Source of the DNA: Blattabacterium cuenoti
GTDB taxonomy: Bacteria > Bacteroidota > Bacteroidia > Flavobacteriales > Blattabacteriaceae
Assembly: GCF_014251655.1 (NCBI RefSeq)
Contig: NZ_CP059225.1
Coordinates: 127,854-191,853 of the forward strand
Reading direction: 5' to 3'
Length of the DNA stretch: 64,000 nt
Below, piece after piece: positions 39,200-49,485 of this stretch. The position numbers and the translations under genes are program-made. Below the pieces are notes generated by a model. That model did not search any database, had not been told where the DNA came from, and saw only the letters and a program-made list of their open reading frames with translations. The stretch's first letter is position 1. Each line of letters begins with the position of its first letter.

Positions 39200-39924
39200 T
39201 AATAAATAATATTATTAAAAAAAATCTTTTATCAGAGGGAAAAACAAAAAAAATATATGAGACTAATCATCCATTAAAAGTATTAATTCAATATAAAGAT
39301 CATATTACAGCTTTTAATGGATTAAAAAATAAATTTTTACAAAAAAAAGGTCATTTAACCAATGAAATTTCTTCATTAATATTTGAATTTATAAATTCTT
39401 GCAAAATAAAGACTCACTTTATACGAAAATTCAATAAAATAGAGCAATTATGTTATAAAGTCAATATGATTCCTTTAGAATTTGTTGTTAGAAACATTGT
39501 TTCTGGAAGTCTATCTAGACGGTTAGGAATCAAAGAAGGGGAGCATATATCAAATGCTATTTTTGAAATTTTTTATAAAAATGACGAATTAAAAGATCCG
39601 TTGATTAATGATCATCATGTTGTATTCTTGAAAATAATTTCCTATGAAGAATTAAATACAATTTTTCGCATTATATCACATTTAAATTGTATTCTGAAAA
39701 GTTTTTTTTTGGATAAAAATATTATATTAGTGGATTTTAAAATAGAATTTGGAAAAAATCATAACAACGAAATTTTACTTTCTGATGAAATAAGTCCTGA
39801 TACTTGTCGTCTTTGGGATAAAAAAACAATGAAAAAACTAGATAAAGATATTTTTAGGATTGGATTTGATGAAAATATGCTTGATATTTATATGGAAATC
39901 TTAAAAAGATTAAATGTTGGATAA
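39196..39924 (+). CDS. purC: SAICAR synthetase
   Basis: Joins CAIR and aspartate. The 242 residues have the ATP-site LLSEGKTKKIYET, the conserved PLEFVVRNIVSGSLSRRLG and LSDEISPDTCRLWD. The start overlaps the purE stop by 4 bp. It is followed after 47 bp by purF. Confidence 0.96.
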   Translation: MIINNIIKKNLLSEGKTKKIYETNHPLKVLIQYKDHITAFNGLKNKFLQKKGHLTNEISSLIFEFINSCKIKTHFIRKFNKIEQLCYKVNMIPLEFVVRNIVSGSLSRRLGIKEGEHISNAIFEIFYKNDELKDPLINDHHVVFLKIISYEELNTIFRIISHLNCILKSFFLDKNIILVDFKIEFGKNHNNEILLSDEISPDTCRLWDKKTMKKLDKDIFRIGFDENMLDIYMEILKRLNVG

Positions 39925-39971
39925 CCAAAAGTAATGGAGGAAATATTTTTTTTACAAAAATTTCCAAAAAG

Positions 39972-41405
39972 ATGATATCTCAATTATTCCCTTTTTTTAT
40001 GAAAAATAATAATGATTATGATAAATTTCATGATGAATGTGGTATTTTTGGAATTTATTCTCCTAAAAAAGTAGATACTTTTTCTTTAATTCAATTTGGA
40101 TTATTTGCATTACAACACAGAGGTCAAGAAGCTTGCGGTTTTTCTGTTTTACGAGATGGTTTTATTATATCTCATAAAAGCGAAGGTCTAGTTTTAGATT
40201 TTTTTAAAAAAATTTCAAATTCTGAATGTTATCATGGAAATGCGGTCATTGGACATACACGTTATTCAACAGAAGGAGGACAAAGTAAAAAAAATATACA
40301 ACCATTTTTTGGAGAAAACTCTTATGGAAAAAGTACTATATCTATAGTACACAATGGTAATTTAGTAAATGCTCAATCTATTCGTCAAAAATTAGAATCT
40401 AAAGGAGTCCATTTTATATCAGAATACTCTGATTCTGAAGTAATATTGCGTTTAATACAAAAGTATTTATTGGAATCTAATAATAGTTTAGAAAAAGCTA
40501 TTAAAAAGACTACTCTTGAAATTAGAGGAGCTTATTCTGTCATAGTGCTAATGGATAATCAAATAGCAGCTTTTAGAGATCCAAACGGAATTCGTCCTTT
40601 ATGTTATGGAATGCTGAATGAAAAAACTTATATATTTAGTTCTGAAACTTGTGGAATAGATTCTGTTGGAGGTTTTTATGTCAGAGATTTATTTCCAGGA
40701 GAAATAGTGATAGTGGATCAAAAATCTATTCAATTTTATCTAATGAAAAATAGAGAACATATAAAAAAAAGAATATGTTCTTTTGAGTATATTTACTTTT
40801 CTCGTCCAGATTCCTTGATTGAAAATATAAACGTTTATGAAATTCGTGAAAAAAGTGGAGAAAAACTTTATGAACAACATCCAGTAAAAGCAGATGTAGT
40901 CATTGGAGTACCAGATTCTGGAGTACCTGCATCTATTGGATATTCTAAAGCTTCTGGAATTCCTTTTAAACCAATTTTAGTGAAAAATAAATATATTGGT
41001 AGATCTTTTATTTTACCTAAACAAGAAATGCGAGAAAAAATGGTAAACTTAAAACTGAATCCTATTTTAGATGAAATAAAAGGAAAACGGATTATTATAA
41101 TTGATGATTCTATAGTTCGTGGAACTACTAGTCGTAGATTGGTTTATATTTTGAGAAAAGCAGGTGCAAAAGAAATCCATTTTAGAAGTGCTTCCCCTCC
41201 TATTATAGCTCCATGTTATTTAGGAGTAGATACTCCAAGTAAAAAAGATCTCATATCATACAATCATATAAAAAAAAATATAGAAAAAATGCTAGATGTA
41301 GATAGTTTAGAGTTCTTAAGTATGGATAATCTAGTAGATATTCTTGGTAGCAAAAATTATTGTTTTGGTTGTTTTACGGAAACTTATCCTGTTCAAAAAA
41401 AATAG
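39972..41405 (+). CDS. purF: Amidophosphoribosyltransferase
   Basis: Committed step of purine synthesis, PRPP to phosphoribosylamine. It is 477 residues from ATG 39972; an ATG nine codons later (MKNNNDYDKFHDECG) is a likely alternative. The Ntn nucleophile cysteine is in DECGIFGIYSP, to be exposed by propeptide removal. The PRPP loop is IIIIDDSIVRGTTSRRL. Cysteines in KKRICSFEY, IAPCYLGVDTP and NYCFGCF match the iron-sulfur ligands of the Bacillus-type enzyme. Confidence 0.96.
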   Translation: MISQLFPFFMKNNNDYDKFHDECGIFGIYSPKKVDTFSLIQFGLFALQHRGQEACGFSVLRDGFIISHKSEGLVLDFFKKISNSECYHGNAVIGHTRYSTEGGQSKKNIQPFFGENSYGKSTISIVHNGNLVNAQSIRQKLESKGVHFISEYSDSEVILRLIQKYLLESNNSLEKAIKKTTLEIRGAYSVIVLMDNQIAAFRDPNGIRPLCYGMLNEKTYIFSSETCGIDSVGGFYVRDLFPGEIVIVDQKSIQFYLMKNREHIKKRICSFEYIYFSRPDSLIENINVYEIREKSGEKLYEQHPVKADVVIGVPDSGVPASIGYSKASGIPFKPILVKNKYIGRSFILPKQEMREKMVNLKLNPILDEIKGKRIIIIDDSIVRGTTSRRLVYILRKAGAKEIHFRSASPPIIAPCYLGVDTPSKKDLISYNHIKKNIEKMLDVDSLEFLSMDNLVDILGSKNYCFGCFTETYPVQKK

Positions 41406-41450
41406 CAGCATAACATATAATAAACATATTTAATCAATTAATAATCCCCC

Positions 41451-42431
41451 ATGAAAAAAAGTAATAATATCTCTAGAATGAGTCAAATTTTAGAGAGAAC
41501 TTATACCAACAAGGTTATTAGTAATTTAGATCACTTCGCTGGTTTTTATAAAATCTATAAAAGTGGATATAAAGAACCTATTTTAGTATCTGGAGTAGAT
41601 GGTGTAGGAACAAAATTACGTTTAGCTATCGATTACAAAAGATATAACTTAATTGGAGTAGATTGTTTTGCAATGTGTGCAAATGATATATTATGTCACG
41701 GAGCCCTTCCTTTATTTTTTTTGGATTATTTAGCTTGTGGAAAATTAAATTCTTCTATTATAGAAAAAATAATAGAAGGAATAGCTATTTCTTGCCAAAA
41801 AACTCATACCTGTCTCATAGGTGGAGAAACTGCGGAAATGTCTATAATATATAAAGAACAAGATTATGATATTGCTGGATTTTGTGTAGGTATTGTAGAA
41901 AAAGAAAATATGATAGATGGAAAAAAATGTATTCAGGAAAAAGATATTTTAATAGGACTTCCTTCATCAGGAATCCATAGCAATGGATTTTCTTTAATTC
42001 AAAACATTTTTACATCAAAAGATTTGATAAAAAAATTTGAAGGAGTCCCTCTTTATGAAATTCTTTTAGTTCCAACTAAAATTTATCATTATCCTATTCA
42101 TATTTTATTGAGAGAATTTATGATACATGGATTAGCTCATATTACTGGAGGTGGAATACAAGATAATTTATCTAGAATTATTCCAGACAATTTATCAGCT
42201 ATAGTAGAAAAAAAAAGAATTCCTACTCCTCCTATTTTCAATTATATTAAAAAAAAAGGAAATCTATTAGATATAGACATGTGGAAAACTTTCAATATGG
42301 GAGTAGGAATGATTATAATAGTATCTTTTAAAGAAAAATATTCTGTTTTGGATCGACTATATAATTTAGGAGAAAAACCTTTTATTTTTGGGAATATTGT
42401 GAAAGGAAATAAAAGAGTACTTTTGAAATAG
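41451..42431 (+). CDS. purM: Phosphoribosylformylglycinamidine cyclo-ligase
   Basis: AIR synthetase, closing the imidazole ring. The 326 residues are typical. It shows VSGVDGVGTKLRLAIDY, the metal and phosphate segment VDCFAMCANDILCHGALPLFFLDYL, LIGGETAEMS and the C-terminal THxxGGGI-like HITGGGIQDNL. It is followed by purN. Confidence 0.96.
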   Translation: MKKSNNISRMSQILERTYTNKVISNLDHFAGFYKIYKSGYKEPILVSGVDGVGTKLRLAIDYKRYNLIGVDCFAMCANDILCHGALPLFFLDYLACGKLNSSIIEKIIEGIAISCQKTHTCLIGGETAEMSIIYKEQDYDIAGFCVGIVEKENMIDGKKCIQEKDILIGLPSSGIHSNGFSLIQNIFTSKDLIKKFEGVPLYEILLVPTKIYHYPIHILLREFMIHGLAHITGGGIQDNLSRIIPDNLSAIVEKKRIPTPPIFNYIKKKGNLLDIDMWKTFNMGVGMIIIVSFKEKYSVLDRLYNLGEKPFIFGNIVKGNKRVLLK

Positions 42432-42459
42432 TTTGTTTCTATATATATATGTACCTACC

Positions 42460-43026
42460 ATGAAAAAAATAGCTATTTTAGTTTCTGGAAAAGGAACCAA
42501 TATGAAGCATATTTTACAAGCAATCAAATATGGGATTCTTTCTAATTTCAGAGTAAATTTTGTTATTTCTGATAGAAGATGCGAGGCCTTTCAATATGCA
42601 TTAAAAAAAAATATAAAATCGGTTTCTTTAGAAAAAATTGAAAAAAAATCCCTTTCTAAAGAAATAGATAAAATACTTATGAAAGATATTCCTAATATTA
42701 TAGTTCTTGCTGGATTTCTTTCTATACTTGATGCAAAATTTTGTGAAAAATGGGTTGGTAAAATTATCAATATTCATCCTTCTCTTTTACCTAAATATGG
42801 AGGAAAAGGAATGTATGGAATGAAAGTACATCAATCCGTTATAGAAAATAAGGAAAGTATATCAGGGGCTACTACTCATTATGTTACAAAAAATATAGAT
42901 GCAGGAGATATAATTTTGAAGAAAACATGTAATATAGTTTTAAAGGAAACTATTCATTCTTTATCAAAAAAAGTATCTCTTATAGAAAGAGAAATATTAA
43001 TTCAATCTATACAAAATTTTTTTTGA
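42460..43026 (+). CDS. purN: Phosphoribosylglycinamide formyltransferase
   Basis: Folate-dependent GAR transformylase. I choose the ATG at 42460 (MKKIAILVSGKGTNMKHIL), giving 188 residues. The open frame reaches back to a TTG at 42433, but those nine residues are not family-like. Catalytic residues are in NIHPSLLPKYGGKGMYG, in HQSVIENKESISGATTHYV and in the Asp of NIDAGDIIL. Confidence 0.95.
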   Translation: MKKIAILVSGKGTNMKHILQAIKYGILSNFRVNFVISDRRCEAFQYALKKNIKSVSLEKIEKKSLSKEIDKILMKDIPNIIVLAGFLSILDAKFCEKWVGKIINIHPSLLPKYGGKGMYGMKVHQSVIENKESISGATTHYVTKNIDAGDIILKKTCNIVLKETIHSLSKKVSLIEREILIQSIQNFF

Positions 43027-43059
43027 CAATACTTTTCAATATAAAATTAAATTAATAGT

Positions 43060-44592
43060 ATGTCTTTTATGAAAAGAGCTTTAATTAGTGTTTACGAAAA
43101 AAATAAAAAATTATTTAATTTTGTTAATTTTTTATATAAAAAAGGATATCAAATAGTTTCTACAGGAGGGACTTATCAATACTTAATCAAAAACGGATTA
43201 TCTAACGTTATAGAAGTATCTGATATTACTTCTTTTCCTGAAATTTTAGATGGAAGAATAAAAACTATTCATCCTAATATTTATGGAGGAGTTTTAGCTA
43301 ATCGTTCCATTGATAGACATATTAAATCTATTCGTCTTCACAAGATTCATTTTATTGATATTGTATTGGTAAATTTTTATCCATTTATTGAAGAAATGAA
43401 AAAAAAATCTATCAATTCTTTAATTGAATTTATTGATATAGGAGGTCCTTCTATACTTCGTGCAGCTGCTAAAAATTTTTTGTATGTAACTCCTATTATA
43501 GATGATAATGATTATGAATTAGTACAAAATGAAATTGTTGATTATGGATCTCCTTCATTGATATTGAGGAAAAAATTAGCAGGAAAGGTTTTTAATTTTA
43601 CTTCTGCTTACGATTCTGCTATTTCTCAATATTTTTTAATGGATGATAAGTTTCCTATTTACTTACAGTCTTCTTATAAAAAAAAAATGAAACTCCGTTA
43701 TGGAGAAAATCCTCATCAAGAAGCCGCTTATTATGTAAATGAGATGCATCAAGGAGCCATGAAAAATTTTCATCAATTACATGGTAAGACATTATCATTT
43801 AATAATTTACGAGATATGGATATAGCTTGGAAAGTCGTTTCTCAATTTTCAGAACCAGCTTGTTGTACGGTAAAACATTCTACTCCTTGTGGAGTAGCAT
43901 TAGGTAAGGATATTATTGAAGCATTTAAAAAAACTTATTATTCTGATACTATTTCTTCTTTTGGAGGAATCATGGCTTTCAATATTCCAATTACAAAAAA
44001 ATTGGCTAAAGAAATCAATCATATTTTTATAGAAGTAATTCTTTCTCCAAATTATGATACAGATGTATTGACTATTTTAAAAATAAAAAAAAATATTAGA
44101 ATTATTAAGATTAATGAATCTATTTCTGACAGACTAGAATATGTTCAAATAGATGGAGGAATCTTAGTTCAAGAATCTGATTATTTTTTTAATCATGAAG
44201 AAAATTATCAAATAGTAACCAAAAAAAAATTTACAGATCAAGAACTACAATCTCTATTTTTTGCCCAAAAAGTAGTGAAATATGTGAAATCTAATGCCAT
44301 TGTTATTGCTAAAGGAACACAAACCTTGGGGATTTCAGGCGGTCAAACCAATAGAATTTGGGCGGCTCGTCAAGCGATAGAAAGAGCTTTAGAAAAAAGT
44401 AAAAAAGGATTAGTTCTTGTATCTGATGCTTTTTTTCCTTTTCGTGATGTTATAGATGAAGCTGCTCGTTCTGGTGGAATAGGTGCTATTCTTCAACCAG
44501 GAGGATCAATACGAGACAAAGAATCTATAAAAGCTTGTGATGATTATGGAATAGCTATGGCTATTACTGGAAAGAGACATTTTAAACATTAA
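43060..44592 (+). CDS. purH: AICAR transformylase / IMP cyclohydrolase
   Basis: Last two steps to IMP. The 510 residues combine an MGS-like cyclohydrolase N-domain (IVSTGGTYQYLIKNGL, DGRIKTIHPNIYGG) with the AICAR formyltransferase domain (LRYGENPHQEAAYY, VKHSTPCGVALG, SDAFFPFRD). It lies 33 bp after purN and 6 bp before purD. Confidence 0.97.
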   Translation: MSFMKRALISVYEKNKKLFNFVNFLYKKGYQIVSTGGTYQYLIKNGLSNVIEVSDITSFPEILDGRIKTIHPNIYGGVLANRSIDRHIKSIRLHKIHFIDIVLVNFYPFIEEMKKKSINSLIEFIDIGGPSILRAAAKNFLYVTPIIDDNDYELVQNEIVDYGSPSLILRKKLAGKVFNFTSAYDSAISQYFLMDDKFPIYLQSSYKKKMKLRYGENPHQEAAYYVNEMHQGAMKNFHQLHGKTLSFNNLRDMDIAWKVVSQFSEPACCTVKHSTPCGVALGKDIIEAFKKTYYSDTISSFGGIMAFNIPITKKLAKEINHIFIEVILSPNYDTDVLTILKIKKNIRIIKINESISDRLEYVQIDGGILVQESDYFFNHEENYQIVTKKKFTDQELQSLFFAQKVVKYVKSNAIVIAKGTQTLGISGGQTNRIWAARQAIERALEKSKKGLVLVSDAFFPFRDVIDEAARSGGIGAILQPGGSIRDKESIKACDDYGIAMAITGKRHFKH

Positions 44593-44598
44593 AAAATA

Positions 44599-45843
44599 AT
44601 GAAAATTTTAATTATTGGTGGAGGTGGACGTGAACATGCCATTGGTAAAAAGTTATTAGAAGATTATAATCCTATTCATCTTTATTTTTATCCTGGAAAT
44701 GGAGGAACAGGTTTAATAGGAAATAATATTAATAATCACTATTCTATATTGGAATTAGGTATGTTTTCTAAAAAAAATGACATAGATATAACGATTGTCG
44801 GATCCGAAATTTTCCTATTAGAAGGAATTGTTGATGTTTTTAAAAATTTTGGATTAAAAATAATAGGACCACATTATTCAGCTGCTAAACTTGAAGGAGA
44901 TCGTATTTTTTCTAAATCCTTTATGAAAAAATATGGGATTCGAACTCCAAAATACGAAATTTTTTCTTGTTATCAAACAGCTATGAGTTTCTTGAAAAAA
45001 AAAAAGTATTTTCTTCCTATAGCTATTAAATCTAATGGATTAGCAGAAGGAAAAGGAGTTATTTTAGCTCATAATATAGATGAAGCTAAAAAAGCTTTAA
45101 AAACTATTATGATAGAAAAAAAATTTGGAAAATCTGGTAATAAAATAATTATAGAAGAATTTTTACAAGGAAAGGAAGCTTCTATTATATCTCTTTTCAA
45201 TGGAAAAGACATTATCCCTTTCTTATCTGCTATGGATTATAAAAAAATAGGAGAAAATGAAAAAGGAATGAATACAGGAGGAATGGGGGCTATTGTTCCT
45301 AATCCATATATGACCAATTCTGTTTGGATAGATTTCAAAAAAAATATATTGGAACCGACTTTAGAAGGTTTGATTTTAGAAAAATTGAATTTTTTTGGAT
45401 TTTTATACTTTGGATTAATGATTACTCCAAATAAAATTTACTTATTAGAATATAACACTCGTATTGGAGATCCAGAAGCTCAAACTTTGTTTCCTTTAAT
45501 GAAAAGTAACTTTTTGAATATTATTCAATCTTCTTTTCTTCATAAAGAAGAAATAAATATTATTTGGGAAAAATCGTGTTCTTGTTGCATAGTTTTATCT
45601 TCTAAAGGATATCCTGAAAAATATGAAACTGGAAAACTCATAGTAGGATTAGATTCTTTACAAGAACCTTTTTATATTGCCGGAGCAAAAAAAGAAAAAG
45701 AAGATTGGATTACGTCAAGTGGACGTGTTCTCAATATAATAGGAATAGGAAATACTATTCAAGAGGCTAGAAAAAAAGCGTATGATAAGGTTAAAAAAAT
45801 AAAATTTGAAAATTTATATTTTAGAAGAGATATTGGTTTATAA
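44599..45843 (+). CDS. purD: Phosphoribosylamine-glycine ligase
   Basis: GAR synthetase, the second step of purine synthesis. The 414 residues show N-terminal ILIIGGGGREHAIGKKL, ATP-grasp motifs (IKSNGLAEGKGVI, MNTGGMGAIVPNPY) and the metal segment LEYNTRIGDPEAQT. It closes the de novo set in the block; only guaA follows. Confidence 0.97.
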   Translation: MKILIIGGGGREHAIGKKLLEDYNPIHLYFYPGNGGTGLIGNNINNHYSILELGMFSKKNDIDITIVGSEIFLLEGIVDVFKNFGLKIIGPHYSAAKLEGDRIFSKSFMKKYGIRTPKYEIFSCYQTAMSFLKKKKYFLPIAIKSNGLAEGKGVILAHNIDEAKKALKTIMIEKKFGKSGNKIIIEEFLQGKEASIISLFNGKDIIPFLSAMDYKKIGENEKGMNTGGMGAIVPNPYMTNSVWIDFKKNILEPTLEGLILEKLNFFGFLYFGLMITPNKIYLLEYNTRIGDPEAQTLFPLMKSNFLNIIQSSFLHKEEINIIWEKSCSCCIVLSSKGYPEKYETGKLIVGLDSLQEPFYIAGAKKEKEDWITSSGRVLNIIGIGNTIQEARKKAYDKVKKIKFENLYFRRDIGL

Positions 45844-45894
45844 GTAAATTATGTTGTTTTTTTTTCGTATTCGTAAAAAAGAAATATAAAAAAA

Positions 45895-47454
45895 ATGAAA
45901 AAAGATTTCATACTTATATTAGATTTTGGATCTCAATATAGTCATATGATAGCAAGAAGAATTCGATATATGGGAGTATATACTTTGTTATATCGTTATG
46001 ATATTTCCATATCCTACATTTTTTCAAAAAATCCAAAAGGAATTATTTTATCAGGGGGTCCTTTTTCTGTTTATGAAAATGGATCTCCATCAATATCTCA
46101 AGATCTATTTCAATTAAATATTCCCATATTTGGAATTTGTTACGGAATGCAAATGATTTCTTTTCTATTTGGTGGAAAGATAGAAAAATCCAAACATAAA
46201 GAATATGGAAAATCTTGTTTTATTATAGAAGATGATAATAATTTATTATTCAATGGAATTCCTAGAAAATCTATTGTTTGGATGAGTCATTTCGATGAAG
46301 TGAAAAAAATTTCAAAAGAATTTAAAGTTCTTGGACATACTTCATCTTGTCCTGTAGCAGCTTTAAGACATAAAAATAAAGAAATTTATGCTGTACAATT
46401 TCATCCAGAAGTAGAAAATACAGAATTTGGAATATCTATATTGAAAAATTTTATTTTTCATATTTGCCAATGCAAAAGTTCAAATTGGAATATTGATAAT
46501 TTTGTACAAAATGCAATAAATAAAATCAAAAAACGTGTAGAAAAAAAAAAAGTGATACTAGGTTTTTCTGGAGGAATAGATTCTTTTGTAACTGCTTATA
46601 TCATTTATAAAGCGATTGAAAATTCTTTAATTTGTATTTTTGTGGATACAGGATTTCTTTTAGAACAAGAAAAAGAAAATATACTTTTTTTGTGTAAAAA
46701 AATGAATTTTCCTCTTCAAATAATAGATGCTAAAAATCGTTTTTTATCTAAATTAACTGGAATTGTTGATCCTGAAATGAAAAGAAAAATTATAGGTAAA
46801 GAATTTCTTTCTATATTTCAAAAAGTATCAGTAACAATTAAAAATGTTGAATTTTTAGCACAAGGTACTATTTATTCAGATATTATTGAATCTTCTATTT
46901 TTTCAAATTCCAATCAAAATCAATTAAATTATTCTATCAAATCTCATCATAATGTAGGAGGATTACCGAAAAAACTGATGAAATTGAAACTTATTGAACC
47001 ATTAAAAAATTTATTTAAAGATGAAGTAAGACAAATAGGAAAAAAACTAGGATTTCCCATGGAAATCTTGTATCGACATCCATTTCCTGGACCAGGATTA
47101 AGTATTAGAATTATTGGAGAAGTCAGTGAAAAAAAGATTTCTATTTTAAAAAAAGCAGAAAATATTCTTTTGCAAGAATTAAAAAAAAACGATATATATC
47201 ATAATGTAAATCAAGCTTTTATAATCTTATTACCTATTAAATCTGTAGGAGTCATGGGAGATAAACGAACATATGAATATGTAGCTGTATTACGTGTTAT
47301 TAATACAGAGGATTTTATGACTGCTACTTTTTCACATTTATCTTATGATTTTTTAGAGAGAATTTCAAATAGAATTATTAATGAAGTTGATGGAATTAAT
47401 AGAATGGTATACGACATAACTTCTAAACCTCCATCCACTATCGAATGGGAATAA
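45895..47454 (+). CDS. guaA: GMP synthase (glutamine-hydrolysing)
   Basis: Converts XMP to GMP. The 519 residues carry a class I glutaminase N-domain (nucleophile Cys in IFGICYGMQM, His/Glu in VQFHPEVENT), an ATP pyrophosphatase P-loop (LGFSGGIDSFVT) and the dimerisation end KPPSTIEWE. An A11 tract at 46541-46551 lies in frame just before the P-loop domain. guaB is not in the window. Confidence 0.97.
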   Translation: MKKDFILILDFGSQYSHMIARRIRYMGVYTLLYRYDISISYIFSKNPKGIILSGGPFSVYENGSPSISQDLFQLNIPIFGICYGMQMISFLFGGKIEKSKHKEYGKSCFIIEDDNNLLFNGIPRKSIVWMSHFDEVKKISKEFKVLGHTSSCPVAALRHKNKEIYAVQFHPEVENTEFGISILKNFIFHICQCKSSNWNIDNFVQNAINKIKKRVEKKKVILGFSGGIDSFVTAYIIYKAIENSLICIFVDTGFLLEQEKENILFLCKKMNFPLQIIDAKNRFLSKLTGIVDPEMKRKIIGKEFLSIFQKVSVTIKNVEFLAQGTIYSDIIESSIFSNSNQNQLNYSIKSHHNVGGLPKKLMKLKLIEPLKNLFKDEVRQIGKKLGFPMEILYRHPFPGPGLSIRIIGEVSEKKISILKKAENILLQELKKNDIYHNVNQAFIILLPIKSVGVMGDKRTYEYVAVLRVINTEDFMTATFSHLSYDFLERISNRIINEVDGINRMVYDITSKPPSTIEWE

Positions 47455-47458
47455 TTTT

Positions 47459-48298
47459 TTACATCATCATAGATACTAAATTGAGTATATTTTTTTTTAA
47501 TTCATTTCTTGGAGAAATTATATCTATAAACCCTTTATCCATAAGAAATTCTGATGTTTGAAATCCTTCTGGAAGATCTTTTCCAATTGTTTCTCTTATA
47601 ACTCTAGGTCCAGCAAATCCAATAAGAGCTCCTGGTTCTGCTATATTTATATCTCCAAGTAAAGCGTAAGAAGCTGTAACTCCTCCAGTTGTTGGATCTG
47701 TAAGAACAGATATATAGGGTATTTTAGCATCTCTTAATTGAGTTAATCTTGCAATTGTTTTAGCCATTTGCATTAGAGAAAAAGAAGATTCCATTATTCT
47801 TGCTCCTCCTGATTTAGATATTAATATATATGGATATTTTTTTTCTATACAATATTTTATTGCTCTAGATATTTTTTCTCCTACTACAGATCCCATAGAT
47901 CCTCCTATAAATGAAAAATCCATGCATGATATGACCATGTTCATTCCTTTTATTTTCCCTATTCCTGTTCTAATAGAATCATATAAATTTGTTTTTTTTC
48001 TTGCTTCTTGAATTCTATCTGTATATTTTTTATTATCTTCCCATTTTATAGGATCTTTACTTATCATTTTCATATTTATTTCTAAAAATTTTCCATGATC
48101 GAAAAGAATTTCGAAATATTCTTTACTATGAATTCTAACATGATATCCATCTTCTGGACTTACATAAGCATTTTTTTTTAACTCTTCCGTATCTATAATT
48201 TTTCCGCTAGGAGTTCTATACCATATTCCTTTTGGAAAATCTTTTCTATTGTCTATAGACGTTAGAATATTCTTTTTTTTTCTTAAAAACCAAGACAT
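47459..48298 (-). CDS. accD: Acetyl-CoA carboxylase carboxyltransferase beta subunit
   Basis: Transfers the carboxyl group from biotin to acetyl-CoA with AccA. The 279 residues have an intact crotonase-like core ([50 protein letters not shown]). The N-terminal zinc-finger region that normally holds CxxC...CxxC reads [12 protein letters not shown] and [12 protein letters not shown], with all four cysteines gone, so no zinc site should form. I believe flavobacterial relatives share this. Expression is apart from accBC. Confidence 0.95.
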   Translation of the reverse strand: MSWFLRKKKNILTSIDNRKDFPKGIWYRTPSGKIIDTEELKKNAYVSPEDGYHVRIHSKEYFEILFDHGKFLEINMKMISKDPIKWEDNKKYTDRIQEARKKTNLYDSIRTGIGKIKGMNMVISCMDFSFIGGSMGSVVGEKISRAIKYCIEKKYPYILISKSGGARIMESSFSLMQMAKTIARLTQLRDAKIPYISVLTDPTTGGVTASYALLGDINIAEPGALIGFAGPRVIRETIGKDLPEGFQTSEFLMDKGFIDIISPRNELKKNILNLVSMMM

Positions 48299-48314
48299 GG
48301 TTTTTTTTATTTTG

Positions 48315-49382
48315 TTATAAAGTATTAATATTATTCATGAGTTCAAAATATTTCTTGAGAAGTATTTTGAAAGACTTTTCTCCTTCCCTTAACCAAACTC
48401 TAGGATCATAATATTTTTTATTTGGAATATCCTTTCCTTTAGGATTTCCTATTTGTGTTTTTAAATATTCTTCATTTTTTTTCATATAATCGCGAATTCC
48501 ACAAGTAAAAGCATATTGCAAATCGGTATCTACATTCATTTTAACTACTCCATAATCAATAGCTTTTTGTATTTCTTCTTTAGAAGATCCAGATCCTCCA
48601 TGAAAAACTAAAGAAACTGGTTTTGTTTTAGTTTTAAATTTTTTTTGTATATACTCTTGTGTTTTTTTCAATATTTCAGGACGAAGAATAACATTTCCAG
48701 GTTTATACACTCCATGTACATTTCCAAATGATGCTGCTATAATAAATTTTTTGCTTATTCGTCTTAATTTATCGTAAGCATAACTAACTTCTTCTGGTTG
48801 AGTATAAAGTTTATTGTTTTCTATATTCGAATGATCTATTCCATCTTCTTCCCCACCAGTAACTCCAAGTTCTATCTCAATAGTCATATTGCTTTTATTC
48901 ATTCTGTAGAAATATTTTTCACAAATACTAATATTTTCTTCTAAAGTTTCATTAGATAGATCTAACATATGCGAGCTAAATAATGTTTTTCCAAAATTTT
49001 TGTAATATTCTTCATTAGCATCTATTAATCCATCTATCCATGATAAAAAAGATTTAGGACAATGATCTGTATGAAGAATAACTGTTGTTTTATATAAAGA
49101 AGATAATTCATGTATATGCATAGCACATGCTATAGAACCTTTAATTGCAGCTTTTTGTTCTCTATTATTTAACCCTTTTCCTGCATTAAAAGTAGCCCCT
49201 CCATTAGATAATTGAATAATAACAGGAGCATTAACTTCTGCTGCGGTTTCCATAACTGCGTTCATGGTATTAGAACTAATTACGTTAACAGCAGGTATAG
49301 CAAAAACGTTTTCCTTAGCATATTCAAATATTTCTTCAACCAGATCACCGGTAGCTACTCCGAAAGGGAATTTTTTATACAT
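48315..49382 (-). CDS. fba: Fructose-bisphosphate aldolase, class II
   Basis: Zinc-dependent aldolase of glycolysis and gluconeogenesis. The 355 residues match the class IIA form of E. coli FbaA. The zinc and catalytic segment is [11 protein letters not shown]; further motifs are [21 protein letters not shown] and [14 protein letters not shown]. It is 16 bp upstream of accD on the same strand. Confidence 0.96.
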   Translation of the reverse strand: MYKKFPFGVATGDLVEEIFEYAKENVFAIPAVNVISSNTMNAVMETAAEVNAPVIIQLSNGGATFNAGKGLNNREQKAAIKGSIACAMHIHELSSLYKTTVILHTDHCPKSFLSWIDGLIDANEEYYKNFGKTLFSSHMLDLSNETLEENISICEKYFYRMNKSNMTIEIELGVTGGEEDGIDHSNIENNKLYTQPEEVSYAYDKLRRISKKFIIAASFGNVHGVYKPGNVILRPEILKKTQEYIQKKFKTKTKPVSLVFHGGSGSSKEEIQKAIDYGVVKMNVDTDLQYAFTCGIRDYMKKNEEYLKTQIGNPKGKDIPNKKYYDPRVWLREGEKSFKILLKKYFELMNNINTL

Positions 49383-49485
49383 AAAATTATATTTAAAAGA
49401 ATAAACAAATGTAAAAAAGTATTTTTTTTATTTTTATAGAAAAATATATAAAAATTTTTCGTATTTAAGATAAATAAAATTTATT

